NCBI GenBank assembly: GCA_027457225.1
Contig: DAIDTL010000095.1
Coordinates: forward strand, 1 to 5,115
From: Ferrovaceae bacterium
Lineage (GTDB): Bacteria > Pseudomonadota > Gammaproteobacteria > Burkholderiales > Ferrovaceae
Reading direction: 5' to 3'
Length of the DNA stretch: 5,115 bases
The position numbers and the translations under genes were made by a program. The notes beneath the pieces were generated by a model. It saw only the letters and a program-made list of their open reading frames with translations, was not told where the DNA came from and did not search any database. Positions 1 to 5,115 of this stretch are shown one piece after another (the stretch's first letter is position 1; each line of letters opens with the position of its first letter).

Positions 1-34
1 CTTATTTACGTGGAGGTTTCGTAAGCAGCAATCG

Positions 35-124
35 TCAGGCGGCAACTTCTCGAAGAGCTTCTGGTCTGCGCTCAGCGATAGCGATGAGTGTTTTAGCCGC
101 GCCACTGGGTACGCGGCGACCCCA
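35..124 (-). pseudogene. C-terminal remnant of a HigA/NadS-type (XRE) antitoxin
   Basis: A 29-residue open stretch, beginning W-G-R-R-V-P-S-G-A-A and ending R-P-E-A-L-R-E-V-A-A before a TGA at 35-37. This is the characteristic tail of XRE-family antitoxins of the HigA/NadS kind, which follow their RelE-type toxin gene and usually read W-E-Q-G-R-R-x-P-S-G-A-A then a helix with R-H-P-E. Only the end of the recognition helix and the last helix remain. The DNA-binding N-terminal two thirds are missing and a stop (125-127) lies directly before the Trp, so no start is available. The family normally binds and neutralises the toxin and represses the operon; this fragment should do neither. Family assignment rests on motif memory, not a search. 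Confidence 0.6.
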
Positions 125-305
125 TCACTTTTGCCAGTTCCTTTGCGCGCCCATCTTAGCTTGTGCGGCAGCCGCCTGAGCCTCGAACAACATCACCAGT
201 GTCACAGTGCTCTGCAAGCCATGCGGCGAATTCGCCACGCTCTTCTTCTGTCCAATAGTCGGGAACATGTCGATTAAATATTTCAGATTCTGCGATGGTA
301 AACAT
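121..305 (-). pseudogene. Truncated, frameshifted RelE/HigB-type toxin remnant
   Basis: The ATG at 303-305 opens a 49-codon frame (stop 156-158) starting M-F-T-I-A-E-S and containing Y-W-T-E-E-E-R and D-V-V-R-G-S-G-G-C-R. That is the N-terminal half of the RelE/HigB-2 class of mRNA-cleaving toxins. At the G-C-R junction the expected continuation L-R-W-A-R-K-G-T-G-K-S-D-G-V appears in another frame (159 down to 118), so a small indel near 157-163 disrupts the gene. The similarity then ends and sequence of the partner antitoxin begins near 118-124, so roughly the C-terminal half, with the family's catalytic beta strands, is gone. Family toxins are about 100-120 residues. This relic is very unlikely to be active, although the 49-residue peptide could still be made. 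Confidence 0.7.
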
Positions 306-311
306 GGATGA

Positions 312-339
312 ATTATACGGCATTGCCGTACATGGTCAC
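312..339 (-). promoter_or_regulatory. Promoter of the toxin-antitoxin remnant
   Basis: On the minus strand a perfect TATAAT -10 box (312-317) is preceded by GTGACC (334-339, four of six matches to TTGACA) with a 16-bp spacer. The predicted transcription start, about 7 bases after the -10 box, falls on or next to the toxin ATG at 305. No Shine-Dalgarno sequence lies between them, so the transcript would be leaderless. The palindrome at 316-330 fills the spacer and overlaps the -10 box. Confidence 0.5.
316..330. promoter_or_regulatory. Perfect 7-1-7 palindrome, likely toxin-antitoxin operator
   Basis: TACGGCA-T-TGCCGTA is an exact inverted repeat with a single central base. It lies between the -35 and -10 boxes of the remnant operon, 10 bases upstream of the toxin start. 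This is where XRE antitoxins bind to autorepress their operon. With the antitoxin DNA-binding domain deleted, the site is probably orphaned unless a related antitoxin elsewhere in the genome still recognises it. There is no U-tract, so it is not a terminator. Confidence 0.5.
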
Positions 340-417
340 GTGATGCAGCCTCGATGAATCATGGCGAACGGCTGCGATGGAGAAAATTCTCGGATGTCCC
401 CATTTGGCCGTCAACAC

Positions 418-2424
418 TCACTCCTGCAACGTGAACGTTCCTTCACGAAACAGTTTCAGGCATGCATCAACAACGGCAGCATCGTAGATTATGTCGCGAC
501 CGTGTTCGATTTCCTTCAAAGCAACTTCTATCCCCAAGGCCGGGCGATACGGTCGGTGCGAAGACATCGACTCGACCACATCTGCCACTGCAATGATGCG
601 GGACTCGAGAAGGATTTGATCGCCTTTGAGTCCCTGCGGATACCCGGAGCCATCGAGCCTTTCGTGGTGCTGCCATACCATGGTCGCGATAGGCCAGGGA
701 TATTTGATGTCCTTGAGGATGTCATACCCGGATTGCACATGCTGCTTCACGAGCGAATATTCGATATCCGTCAATCTGTTGGGTTTTGAAAGAATTTCCG
801 CAGGGATGCTGATTTTACCCAGGTCGTGAATACTCGAAGCGAGTTCGATGCCTCGAATTGTTTCTTCCGGTAATCCAATCTCTTTCGCGATGACCGTTGC
901 CAGCCGGCTAACGCGTGATTGATGGCCGGAGGTATAAGGGTCGCGCGCCTCGACAGTGTCGGCGATGGCCTTGATGGAGTCTTCCAGGCTCTGCCGCAGC
1001 AGTTCCTGATGGTGGAGGTGTTCATAACGCGTTCGCAAAGTCGCAATGCCGAAGGCAAGATCTTCAGCAAGCTCCTGCAACAGTTTTACTTCGGTTTCGT
1101 CAAAAGCATCAGGCACGGCTGCATAGATACTGAGTGCCCCCAACGTGCCTGTAGGACTTTTGAGCGGCAGCGATATTCCGGACTGAAAACCACGTTTGAT
1201 CTGCTCCTCCCGCCACGGTACCAGCGCGGGGTCATCCAGGGTGCTGCGGGAAATCTGAACGGTTCCCGTCCGAATGGCCGTGCCGGTAGGGCCTCGGCCA
1301 AGATCGTTCTCTGCCCATGTGATTTCTGCGACCTCCAGATAGCCCTCTTCATCGCCATAATGGGCTACCGGCCGAACTGTCTTTTCCAAATCATGCTCGG
1401 GAAAGCCGACCCAGGCCATGCGGTAACCGCTTTTTTCCACGAGAATACGACAAACGGAATTGAACAGTTCGGATTCGTTCACGGCGTGCACGAGCGCTTC
1501 ATTGCACGCGCTGAGCGTTCGCAAGGCACGGTTCGATATTTCCAGCACCTGCTCGGCGTGCATACGTTCCGTGATATCGCGGAAATACCAAACCCGACCA
1601 TAATAATGGTCATCTGTTCCAATCACGGGAGCAGAATACCTATCGATGATCCTGCCATCTTTAAGTCGTAGTTCATCGTGGCTTTTTTCTGCCGCATGAG
1701 CATACAAATATCTGATCCTGGAAAGAAACTCATCCGGATTGGCAACCAATTCAGTGGATAACTTCAGTACGGATTCATCAGAACCTGCAGCTACCAGTTC
1801 CGGAGGAAGGCGTAACATCTCGACAAACTGGCGATTGTAGGAAAGTATTTTTGATTTCTCGTCTACCAGAAGTATGGCGTCGAGCGATGTTTCCTGCTGC
1901 GTCGTAAGGAGAATGTTCTTGAATTTCAATTCGGCTGCGCGCTCATTAACACGATCTTCCAATTGTTGGTTTAACACGAGAAGTTCGCCTTCTACCTTCT
2001 TGCGACGCATAACTTCATTCTGAAGTTCCAGATTGAGACGTGCCTGTTCCTGCCGACTCGGAATTGCGAGGAGGTGCGGCATCAAAAACCAAAGCACAAT
2101 CGCTGTGGCGGCTGACATCACAGCGGTAAAAGCCTTTATGGCGGCGTCGGCCCAGTAATCCGGCTGCCAAATGTTTACAACTGCGAAAAGATGAGTGGTG
2201 CCACAAGCCATGACAAAAGCGCCAAACAGGAAGAATACACTTCGGTATGGTAGATCCCGGCGCTTTTTGGCGAAGTACCACAGTGCAAATGGAATGGAGT
2301 AGTAGGAAGCGGCAATGACGGAATCAGCTACCACGTAGCTCCATAGCAGTGATGGCGTCCATAGAAAGCAGTGGCCATGCGGCATGAAGCCCGACGAATC
2401 AAAAAGCTGACTTAAGGAGTTCAT
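418..2424 (-). CDS. Ethylene-receptor-like membrane sensor with PAS, GAF and HD-GYP domains (predicted c-di-GMP phosphodiesterase)
   Basis: A 668-residue inner-membrane signalling protein. Residues ~25-125 form three membrane helices that align, at a constant offset of nine, with the ethylene-binding domain of plant ETR1. D34, Y41, C74 and H78 match ETR1 D25, Y32, C65 and H69; the last two are the copper ligands. The surrounding Y-S-I-P, P-Y-R, G-A-F and C-G-T-T-H-L motifs also match. An upstream P-H-G-H-C-F-L-W motif resembles bacterial versions of this domain. A coiled coil (~125-170), a PAS domain (~172-290) and a GAF domain (~300-465) follow. The HD-GYP domain (~478-668) keeps H501, H533-D534, K537, H562, H586-H587, the D-G-S-G-Y-P loop (591-596), D615 and R-P-Y-R, so hydrolysis of cyclic-di-GMP is expected. 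There is no histidine kinase or receiver domain, unlike plant receptors. The start is supported by an AAGGAG site nine bases upstream. Ethylene as ligand is inference; another copper-bound small molecule or redox input is possible. Confidence 0.92.
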   Translation of the reverse strand: MNSLSQLFDSSGFMPHGHCFLWTPSLLWSYVVADSVIAASYYSIPFALWYFAKKRRDLPYRSVFFLFGAFVMACGTTHLFAVVNIWQPDYWADAAIKAFTAVMSAATAIVLWFLMPHLLAIPSRQEQARLNLELQNEVMRRKKVEGELLVLNQQLEDRVNERAAELKFKNILLTTQQETSLDAILLVDEKSKILSYNRQFVEMLRLPPELVAAGSDESVLKLSTELVANPDEFLSRIRYLYAHAAEKSHDELRLKDGRIIDRYSAPVIGTDDHYYGRVWYFRDITERMHAEQVLEISNRALRTLSACNEALVHAVNESELFNSVCRILVEKSGYRMAWVGFPEHDLEKTVRPVAHYGDEEGYLEVAEITWAENDLGRGPTGTAIRTGTVQISRSTLDDPALVPWREEQIKRGFQSGISLPLKSPTGTLGALSIYAAVPDAFDETEVKLLQELAEDLAFGIATLRTRYEHLHHQELLRQSLEDSIKAIADTVEARDPYTSGHQSRVSRLATVIAKEIGLPEETIRGIELASSIHDLGKISIPAEILSKPNRLTDIEYSLVKQHVQSGYDILKDIKYPWPIATMVWQHHERLDGSGYPQGLKGDQILLESRIIAVADVVESMSSHRPYRPALGIEVALKEIEHGRDIIYDAAVVDACLKLFREGTFTLQE
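2050..2352 (-). other. Ethylene-binding-type transmembrane domain (within the HD-GYP protein)
   Basis: This segment codes for residues ~25-125 of the sensor. The putative copper ligands are C74 (codon 2203-2205) and H78 (codon 2191-2193); the helix-1 aspartate D34 is codon 2323-2325. A conserved lysine (K97) and the T-A-V-x-S-x-A-T-A pattern of ETR1 helix 3 are also present. In ETR1 the Cys and His hold the Cu(I) that binds ethylene. ETR1 I62, another binding-pocket position, is Val71 here, a conservative change. Confidence 0.85.
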
Positions 2425-2433
2425 CTTGTGCTT

Positions 2434-2439
2434 CTCCTT
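2434..2439 (-). promoter_or_regulatory. Ribosome binding site of the HD-GYP sensor
   Basis: AAGGAG on the minus strand, nine bases before the ATG at 2422-2424. It fixes the start and so confirms that the whole N-terminal P-H-G-H-C motif and all three membrane helices are translated. Confidence 0.75.
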
Positions 2440-2679
2440 GGAAAAGTACTGAATTACGAGACTACCATGAGTCTATAAGACACCAACTCCACGATAACCG
2501 GTATATGAATGTCCGCCAACAGGCAATGATCGGGAAAAATCGCATGACAGTTTTGGATTTAAAATGCTAGATGAGGCGTATGCCGTGAAGCTGCCGATGG
2601 CCAAACTGGCTGAATGTATTCAGCAGTGATTCCACTTAAATATGGCCTGAATGGTTTCAAACGAGCTGAGCCTGCTCTC

Positions 2680-2707
2680 TTTGCATACCATACGACTGGT
2701 ATATAAT
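2680..2707 (+). promoter_or_regulatory. Probable promoter of the lipoprotein gene
   Basis: A perfect TATAAT (2702-2707) lies 15 bases after TTGCAT (2681-2686), or 16 bases after the overlapping TTTGCA (2680-2685). The -35 element is therefore weak or offset. Transcription would begin near 2714, leaving a leader of about 60 bases before the ATG at 2775. The longer in-frame start at 2706 lies inside the -10 box and could not be on this transcript. Confidence 0.45.
2685..2702. promoter_or_regulatory. 18-bp dyad, candidate operator of the lipoprotein promoter
   Basis: ATACCA and TGGTAT are exact reverse complements separated by six bases (TACGAC). The dyad spans the -35/-10 spacer and touches the -10 box. 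Size and position suit a dimeric repressor or regulator, but no regulator gene is present in the window to pair with it, and a 6-bp arm can arise by chance. Confidence 0.35.
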
Positions 2708-2760
2708 GAAGCCCGTCGATATACTCCGCCGATCGTACCTGGGGATTGGCATGTCAGCTT

Positions 2761-2765
2761 GGAGG
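2761..2765 (+). promoter_or_regulatory. Ribosome binding site that sets the lipoprotein start
   Basis: GGAGG nine bases before the ATG at 2775. It selects this start over the upstream ATGs at 2706 and 2751, and places a clean lipoprotein signal peptide at the N-terminus. Confidence 0.7.
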
Positions 2766-2774
2766 CAATCATCC

Positions 2775-3923
2775 ATGCACAAAAAGACAATCGTCCTTGT
2801 TCTGTCGCTGTTTCTCGTATCCTGTGCTTCTGTTCCAATGGACAGCCCGCAAAAAGATCAGCAGCTCAAGGTATTCAATGCGCCCCAAGGGAAGGCTGGC
2901 ATTTACATCTACCGCCCTTATGCCTATGTTGGAAGCGCCGGTTCCTCCGAAGTTCTCATAGATGGTGATAAGGTTGGAGAACTTGTCACCAATACTTATC
3001 TGTACATTGAGGTTTCCACAGGTCGCCATGTTGTGACTGCCCAATATGGAGGCTCCATACCTCTCGATGTCGTCAGCGGGAAACTGTTTTTCGTGTCGGC
3101 AACAGTTGGGTTTGCTGGAACGAACGTGAAGCTTGAGAACGACGCAGACGGAAAAGCTGGGGTCATGAATTGTGCACTGGTGCAAACCAGCATTCCAGCC
3201 GATGTCTCTGGCCGACCCCTGGCAGGAATGATGTCATCGCAATTGACGGGTGGTAGTCCTCGATCTTTGGGCTATGCCGAGATAACTGGAAATAAACCTG
3301 CACCTCCTACCCCGCCTCAAGCGACCCCGCCGGTACCAGCAACGATTTCTGTTCAACCTCCTGTTTCGGCCCCTTTGCCTGCGGATGAGGAGGCACATTT
3401 AAGGGAAACCCTAGCCCACGGGAAACCTGCTCAGCTTTATTTTCTGTCGATCGAAATGACCCATGAGGGACATGAAGATCTGGCCATTAAGTTGTATCAA
3501 AAGCTGGTGGACAAGTATCCCGATGATATTTATACCGCCAAGGCTATAGAAAAAATGGATCGTGGATTACAGCCAAGGGGCGGTGCAATGGGCTCCATCG
3601 GTACTGGAAGCGGGTCCACATCCCAGCAGGTGGCTCATATCAAGGAAGCGCATGATGCTTGCGTTGCGTTGTGTGACTCGCAAGCAAGGCAATGCAACAC
3701 TGACATATTGAGAGCGGCCGGATCAAGTGCTGCCAGTGCTATGAACTCAATTATTTCAGGTGACGTGTTTGGGATGTTGAGTAATATGGGGGGAACCGCT
3801 GTCGCTGGCGCCAGGGATTGTGATTCTCCTTTGCGTGCGTGCCTGGTGACCTGTCCTATCGATCCTTCAGCGCCTCAGGGTTCTCAAAGTAGAGTCTCAG
3901 AAAATGGCGCAAATCGGAAGTGA
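2775..3923 (+). CDS. DUF2846-like lipoprotein with C-terminal mirrored-cysteine domain
   Basis: A 382-residue predicted lipoprotein. The signal peptide starts M-H-K-K-T and ends in the lipobox L-V-S-C, with C17 as the lipidated residue. Asp is absent from +2 (A18), which favours outer-membrane sorting. Residues ~38-138 resemble DUF2846: a G-K-A-G-I-Y-I-Y-R-P strand, a V-L-I-D-G-D-K-V-G-E-L turn and Y-L-Y-I-E-V-S-T-G-R-H. A proline-rich linker (~174-201) leads to a helical segment (~203-264) reading like one or two TPR helices (L-A-I-K-L-Y-Q-K-L-V-D-K-Y-P-D-D). The C-terminal part (~285-362) has cysteines at 296, 300, 307, 349, 356 and 360, flanking a Gly/Ala/Ser-rich middle. The family's function is unknown, and I cannot assign a partner or substrate. 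It is probably the first gene of a small operon with the exported protein starting at 4063, since I see no terminator between them. The start was chosen from the ribosome site, the lipobox and the position of the promoter. Confidence 0.88.
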   Translation: MHKKTIVLVLSLFLVSCASVPMDSPQKDQQLKVFNAPQGKAGIYIYRPYAYVGSAGSSEVLIDGDKVGELVTNTYLYIEVSTGRHVVTAQYGGSIPLDVVSGKLFFVSATVGFAGTNVKLENDADGKAGVMNCALVQTSIPADVSGRPLAGMMSSQLTGGSPRSLGYAEITGNKPAPPTPPQATPPVPATISVQPPVSAPLPADEEAHLRETLAHGKPAQLYFLSIEMTHEGHEDLAIKLYQKLVDKYPDDIYTAKAIEKMDRGLQPRGGAMGSIGTGSGSTSQQVAHIKEAHDACVALCDSQARQCNTDILRAAGSSAASAMNSIISGDVFGMLSNMGGTAVAGARDCDSPLRACLVTCPIDPSAPQGSQSRVSENGANRK

Positions 3924-4000
3924 TGACGGTAGCCGTCGAAATTTCCGAGCAAGGCTGGGCTTACGAAGTCCAACTTGGCCAACAAGACGACGATGGTTGA
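3923..4000 (+). CDS. Candidate 25-residue ORF overlapping the lipoprotein stop, possibly broken
   Basis: The lipoprotein stop and an ATG overlap as TGATG (3921-3925), an arrangement typical of translational coupling, with a weak GGAAG (3916-3920) just before it. The frame reads M-T-V-A-V-E-I-S-E-Q-G-W-A-Y-E-V-Q-L and ends in an acidic D-D-D-G before TGA at 3998-4000. The alternating pattern suggests two beta strands. Past that TGA the same frame runs 11 more codons to a stop at 4034-4036, overlapping an ATG at 4033 as ATGA. It may be a small coupled gene, a gene interrupted by a nonsense mutation, or chance. Function unknown. Confidence 0.25.
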   Translation: MTVAVEISEQGWAYEVQLGQQDDDG

Positions 4001-4053
4001 CGCTCAAGACAACGCGATGAGGTAATCCGGTCATGAGAGAGGCTGTAAACGCT

Positions 4054-4057
4054 GAGG
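4054..4057 (+). promoter_or_regulatory. Ribosome binding site favouring the 4063 start
   Basis: GAGG (inside GAGGAG) ends five bases before the ATG at 4063. A competing GAGG at 4019-4022 lies ten bases before the in-frame ATG at 4033, so the start choice is not final. Confidence 0.5.
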
Positions 4058-4062
4058 AGAGT

Positions 4063-5115
4063 ATGAGGGTGCCAGTCGTATGTCTGGGTTTGTCTGGCTT
4101 CCTTGTTCTGGTGTCATTTTCGGCTTGGGGTGGGGCCTGGTGTACAACAGCCAGCTATAGTGCGGCATTGTCTTCAGGACTGAACCGTACCTTTGGTGCT
4201 GGCACCCATGGCGGGACACAGGGACAGCAATGCTTTGCTTCGCAAATGGCCTGCGAATCAGCGCGTCAGACTGCATCCTACGGCGTATCCACAACACCGT
4301 GTGCCCAGCAGGGCGGGCCGTCAGGCGCTCCGGGCACCTGGACGCCAGAATCAGCAGAAAGCCCCATGTCTTCAGAAAATTACAGGCCTGACTTTGAACC
4401 TAAAAACAAGAGTAGCGAAACTTCGCCTGCCTTAGTCGATGCACAGGAGATCGAGTTGACCTACCCCTGGGAACCTCCGCCCACTTGTATGGCCAGGTTC
4501 CCTGAAATGTCGAACCGCTACGACCAACTGCTTGCACGGCGGAACAAGGATCAGCGCAGATTTGATATCTATGTCGTGGACTGTTCGGGTATCGAAGCCG
4601 ATTCAATTGTTGAGGCGGAATGCAATAAGGAAAAAGAGGCCATGCGACCGGAAATCAACAGTTATCGTGAAGCGGTTCGGACACAGAATGGAACTGATCG
4701 TGTGAGCTGCGAGAAGTACGTCGCGCAAATTGGCACTAACAAGGATTCGGAACGTAGATGGCATTCCGGTCTTGCATGCGCGGTAACGGACATTTATGCA
4801 CGCACTCGATCACTGGGAGAAGTGGGGGCCCAGTTCGCCAGCCAGTTGCGCCAGGACGTTAAAGATGCGCAATTCACTTCTCCTTTGGCGCAGGATCCTG
4901 AAGCGGTGGCCGTCAGTAATGTCTCGGAATCCCAGATGTTTTCGTGGCACAAGAATACTCAGGCAGCATCCCAAAACCTCTCGCAGCAAATGACGGTTGA
5001 TGTGCTTGTTTCCCATCATATCGGCGATGGTAGCGTAGTCATTCAGGCCGTCAGCGCATTGCTGGATGAGTCCAACCAGCGCGACAACGAGCAAACGACC
5101 TTACTGATCTATGAC
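4063..5115 (+). CDS. Sec-exported cysteine-containing protein of unknown function (partial, runs off the window)
   Basis: An open frame of at least 351 codons with no stop before the window edge, so the C-terminus is missing. The N-terminus is a Sec signal peptide: M-R, a hydrophobic core V-V-C-L-G-L-S-G-F-L-V-L-V-S-F, and a plausible cleavage after A-W-G (residues 21-23). There is no lipobox. The mature part seen here has nine cysteines (27, 57, 64, 80, 142, 174, 187, 216, 239), a low-complexity Gly/Gln/Ser/Pro stretch (~47-125), and a charged helical region from ~150 on. I do not recognise the family. Cysteines after a signal peptide suggest disulfides in the periplasm or outside the cell. 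It follows the lipoprotein on the same strand with a 139-base gap and no visible terminator, so co-transcription is likely. An alternative start at 4033 adds ten residues rich in acidic side chains, which suits a signal peptide less well. Confidence 0.75.
   Translation, partial: MRVPVVCLGLSGFLVLVSFSAWGGAWCTTASYSAALSSGLNRTFGAGTHGGTQGQQCFASQMACESARQTASYGVSTTPCAQQGGPSGAPGTWTPESAESPMSSENYRPDFEPKNKSSETSPALVDAQEIELTYPWEPPPTCMARFPEMSNRYDQLLARRNKDQRRFDIYVVDCSGIEADSIVEAECNKEKEAMRPEINSYREAVRTQNGTDRVSCEKYVAQIGTNKDSERRWHSGLACAVTDIYARTRSLGEVGAQFASQLRQDVKDAQFTSPLAQDPEAVAVSNVSESQMFSWHKNTQAASQNLSQQMTVDVLVSHHIGDGSVVIQAVSALLDESNQRDNEQTTLLIYD

Larger units (their letters stand above)
2440..2774. other. Divergent intergenic region
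   Basis: About 335 bases separate the leftward sensor gene from the rightward lipoprotein gene. The right end holds a promoter with a TATAAT box and a dyad (2680-2707) and the lipoprotein ribosome site (2761-2765). I could not identify a convincing promoter for the sensor gene. A 43-codon stretch with no stop (2498-2629, plus strand, ending C-I-Q-Q before TGA) has only a late ATG at 2564 and no ribosome site; it could be decayed coding sequence or chance. No terminator, tRNA or transposon end is evident. Confidence 0.6.

Noticed and set aside
380..391. GAGAA-AA-TTCTC inverted repeat downstream of the sensor gene
   Set aside because: The loop of two bases is too small for a good hairpin and there is no T-run on the minus strand; likely chance.
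361..789. 142-codon ORF on the plus strand
   Set aside because: Mostly antisense to the HD-GYP end of the sensor gene. The protein shows no motif, and its opening bases are ordinary intergenic sequence.
919..1671. 250-codon ORF on the plus strand
   Set aside because: It lies entirely antisense to the GAF and HD-GYP coding region of the sensor gene, has no recognisable domain and is explained by the codon pattern of the real gene.
2459..2474. AGACT-N6-AGTCT dyad upstream of the sensor gene
   Set aside because: Five-base arms are expected by chance, and I could not place a convincing promoter next to it.
2505..2570. 21-residue ORF starting M-N-V-R-Q-Q
   Set aside because: It has no ribosome site and no coding-like features, and it overlaps another equally open frame.
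2706..2774. Upstream in-frame start of the lipoprotein at 2706, adding 23 residues
   Set aside because: This ATG lies inside the TATAAT box, has no ribosome site, and would bury the lipoprotein signal peptide behind a charged extension.
3925..3937. Hairpin GACGG-TAG-CCGTC just after the lipoprotein stop as a terminator
   Set aside because: The stem is only five pairs and is followed by GAAATTTCC rather than a run of T, so it does not meet the form of an intrinsic terminator.
4810..5094. 94-codon ORF on the minus strand
   Set aside because: It is antisense to the exported-protein gene, which has a signal peptide and runs open for the whole stretch; this is a shadow frame.

Overview
This 5.1 kb window looks like a Gram-negative bacterial chromosome of moderate GC content. 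A lipobox protein, DUF2846-type and Sec-exported envelope proteins, and a multidomain cyclic-di-GMP signalling protein all suggest a proteobacterium, perhaps an environmental beta- or gammaproteobacterium. That placement is inference from protein style; nothing here fixes the genus.

Layout. (1) Positions 1-340 hold the wreck of a type II toxin-antitoxin operon on the minus strand. It comprises the N-terminal half of a RelE/HigB-type toxin with a frameshift, joined by an internal deletion to the last ~29 residues of a HigA/NadS-type antitoxin. The promoter and a perfect operator-like palindrome survive just upstream. (2) Positions 418-2424, minus strand, carry the centrepiece: an intact 668-residue membrane sensor. 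Its N-terminus aligns without gaps to the copper-dependent ethylene-binding domain of plant ETR1-type receptors, including the Cys and His copper ligands and key Asp and Tyr. A PAS domain, a GAF domain and an intact HD-GYP cyclic-di-GMP phosphodiesterase domain follow. (3) Positions 2440-2774 are a divergent intergenic region with a promoter and a dyad in front of the rightward genes. (4) Positions 2775-3923, plus strand, encode a 382-residue lipoprotein with a DUF2846-like domain, a proline-rich linker, a short helical TPR-like segment and a C-terminal domain whose six cysteines have mirror-symmetric spacing. (5) Positions 3923-4036 contain a tiny, possibly broken ORF. (6) From 4063 to the window edge runs an unfinished Sec-exported cysteine-containing protein of unknown function, probably co-transcribed with the lipoprotein.

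Working together. The sensor probably couples a small ligand at the membrane (ethylene is the candidate) to lowering of cyclic-di-GMP, and so to motility or biofilm choice. The lipoprotein and exported protein look like an envelope pair. Their divergent placement next to the sensor permits, but does not show, a functional link. The most interesting item is the apparent fusion of a complete ethylene-receptor-type input to an HD-GYP output.
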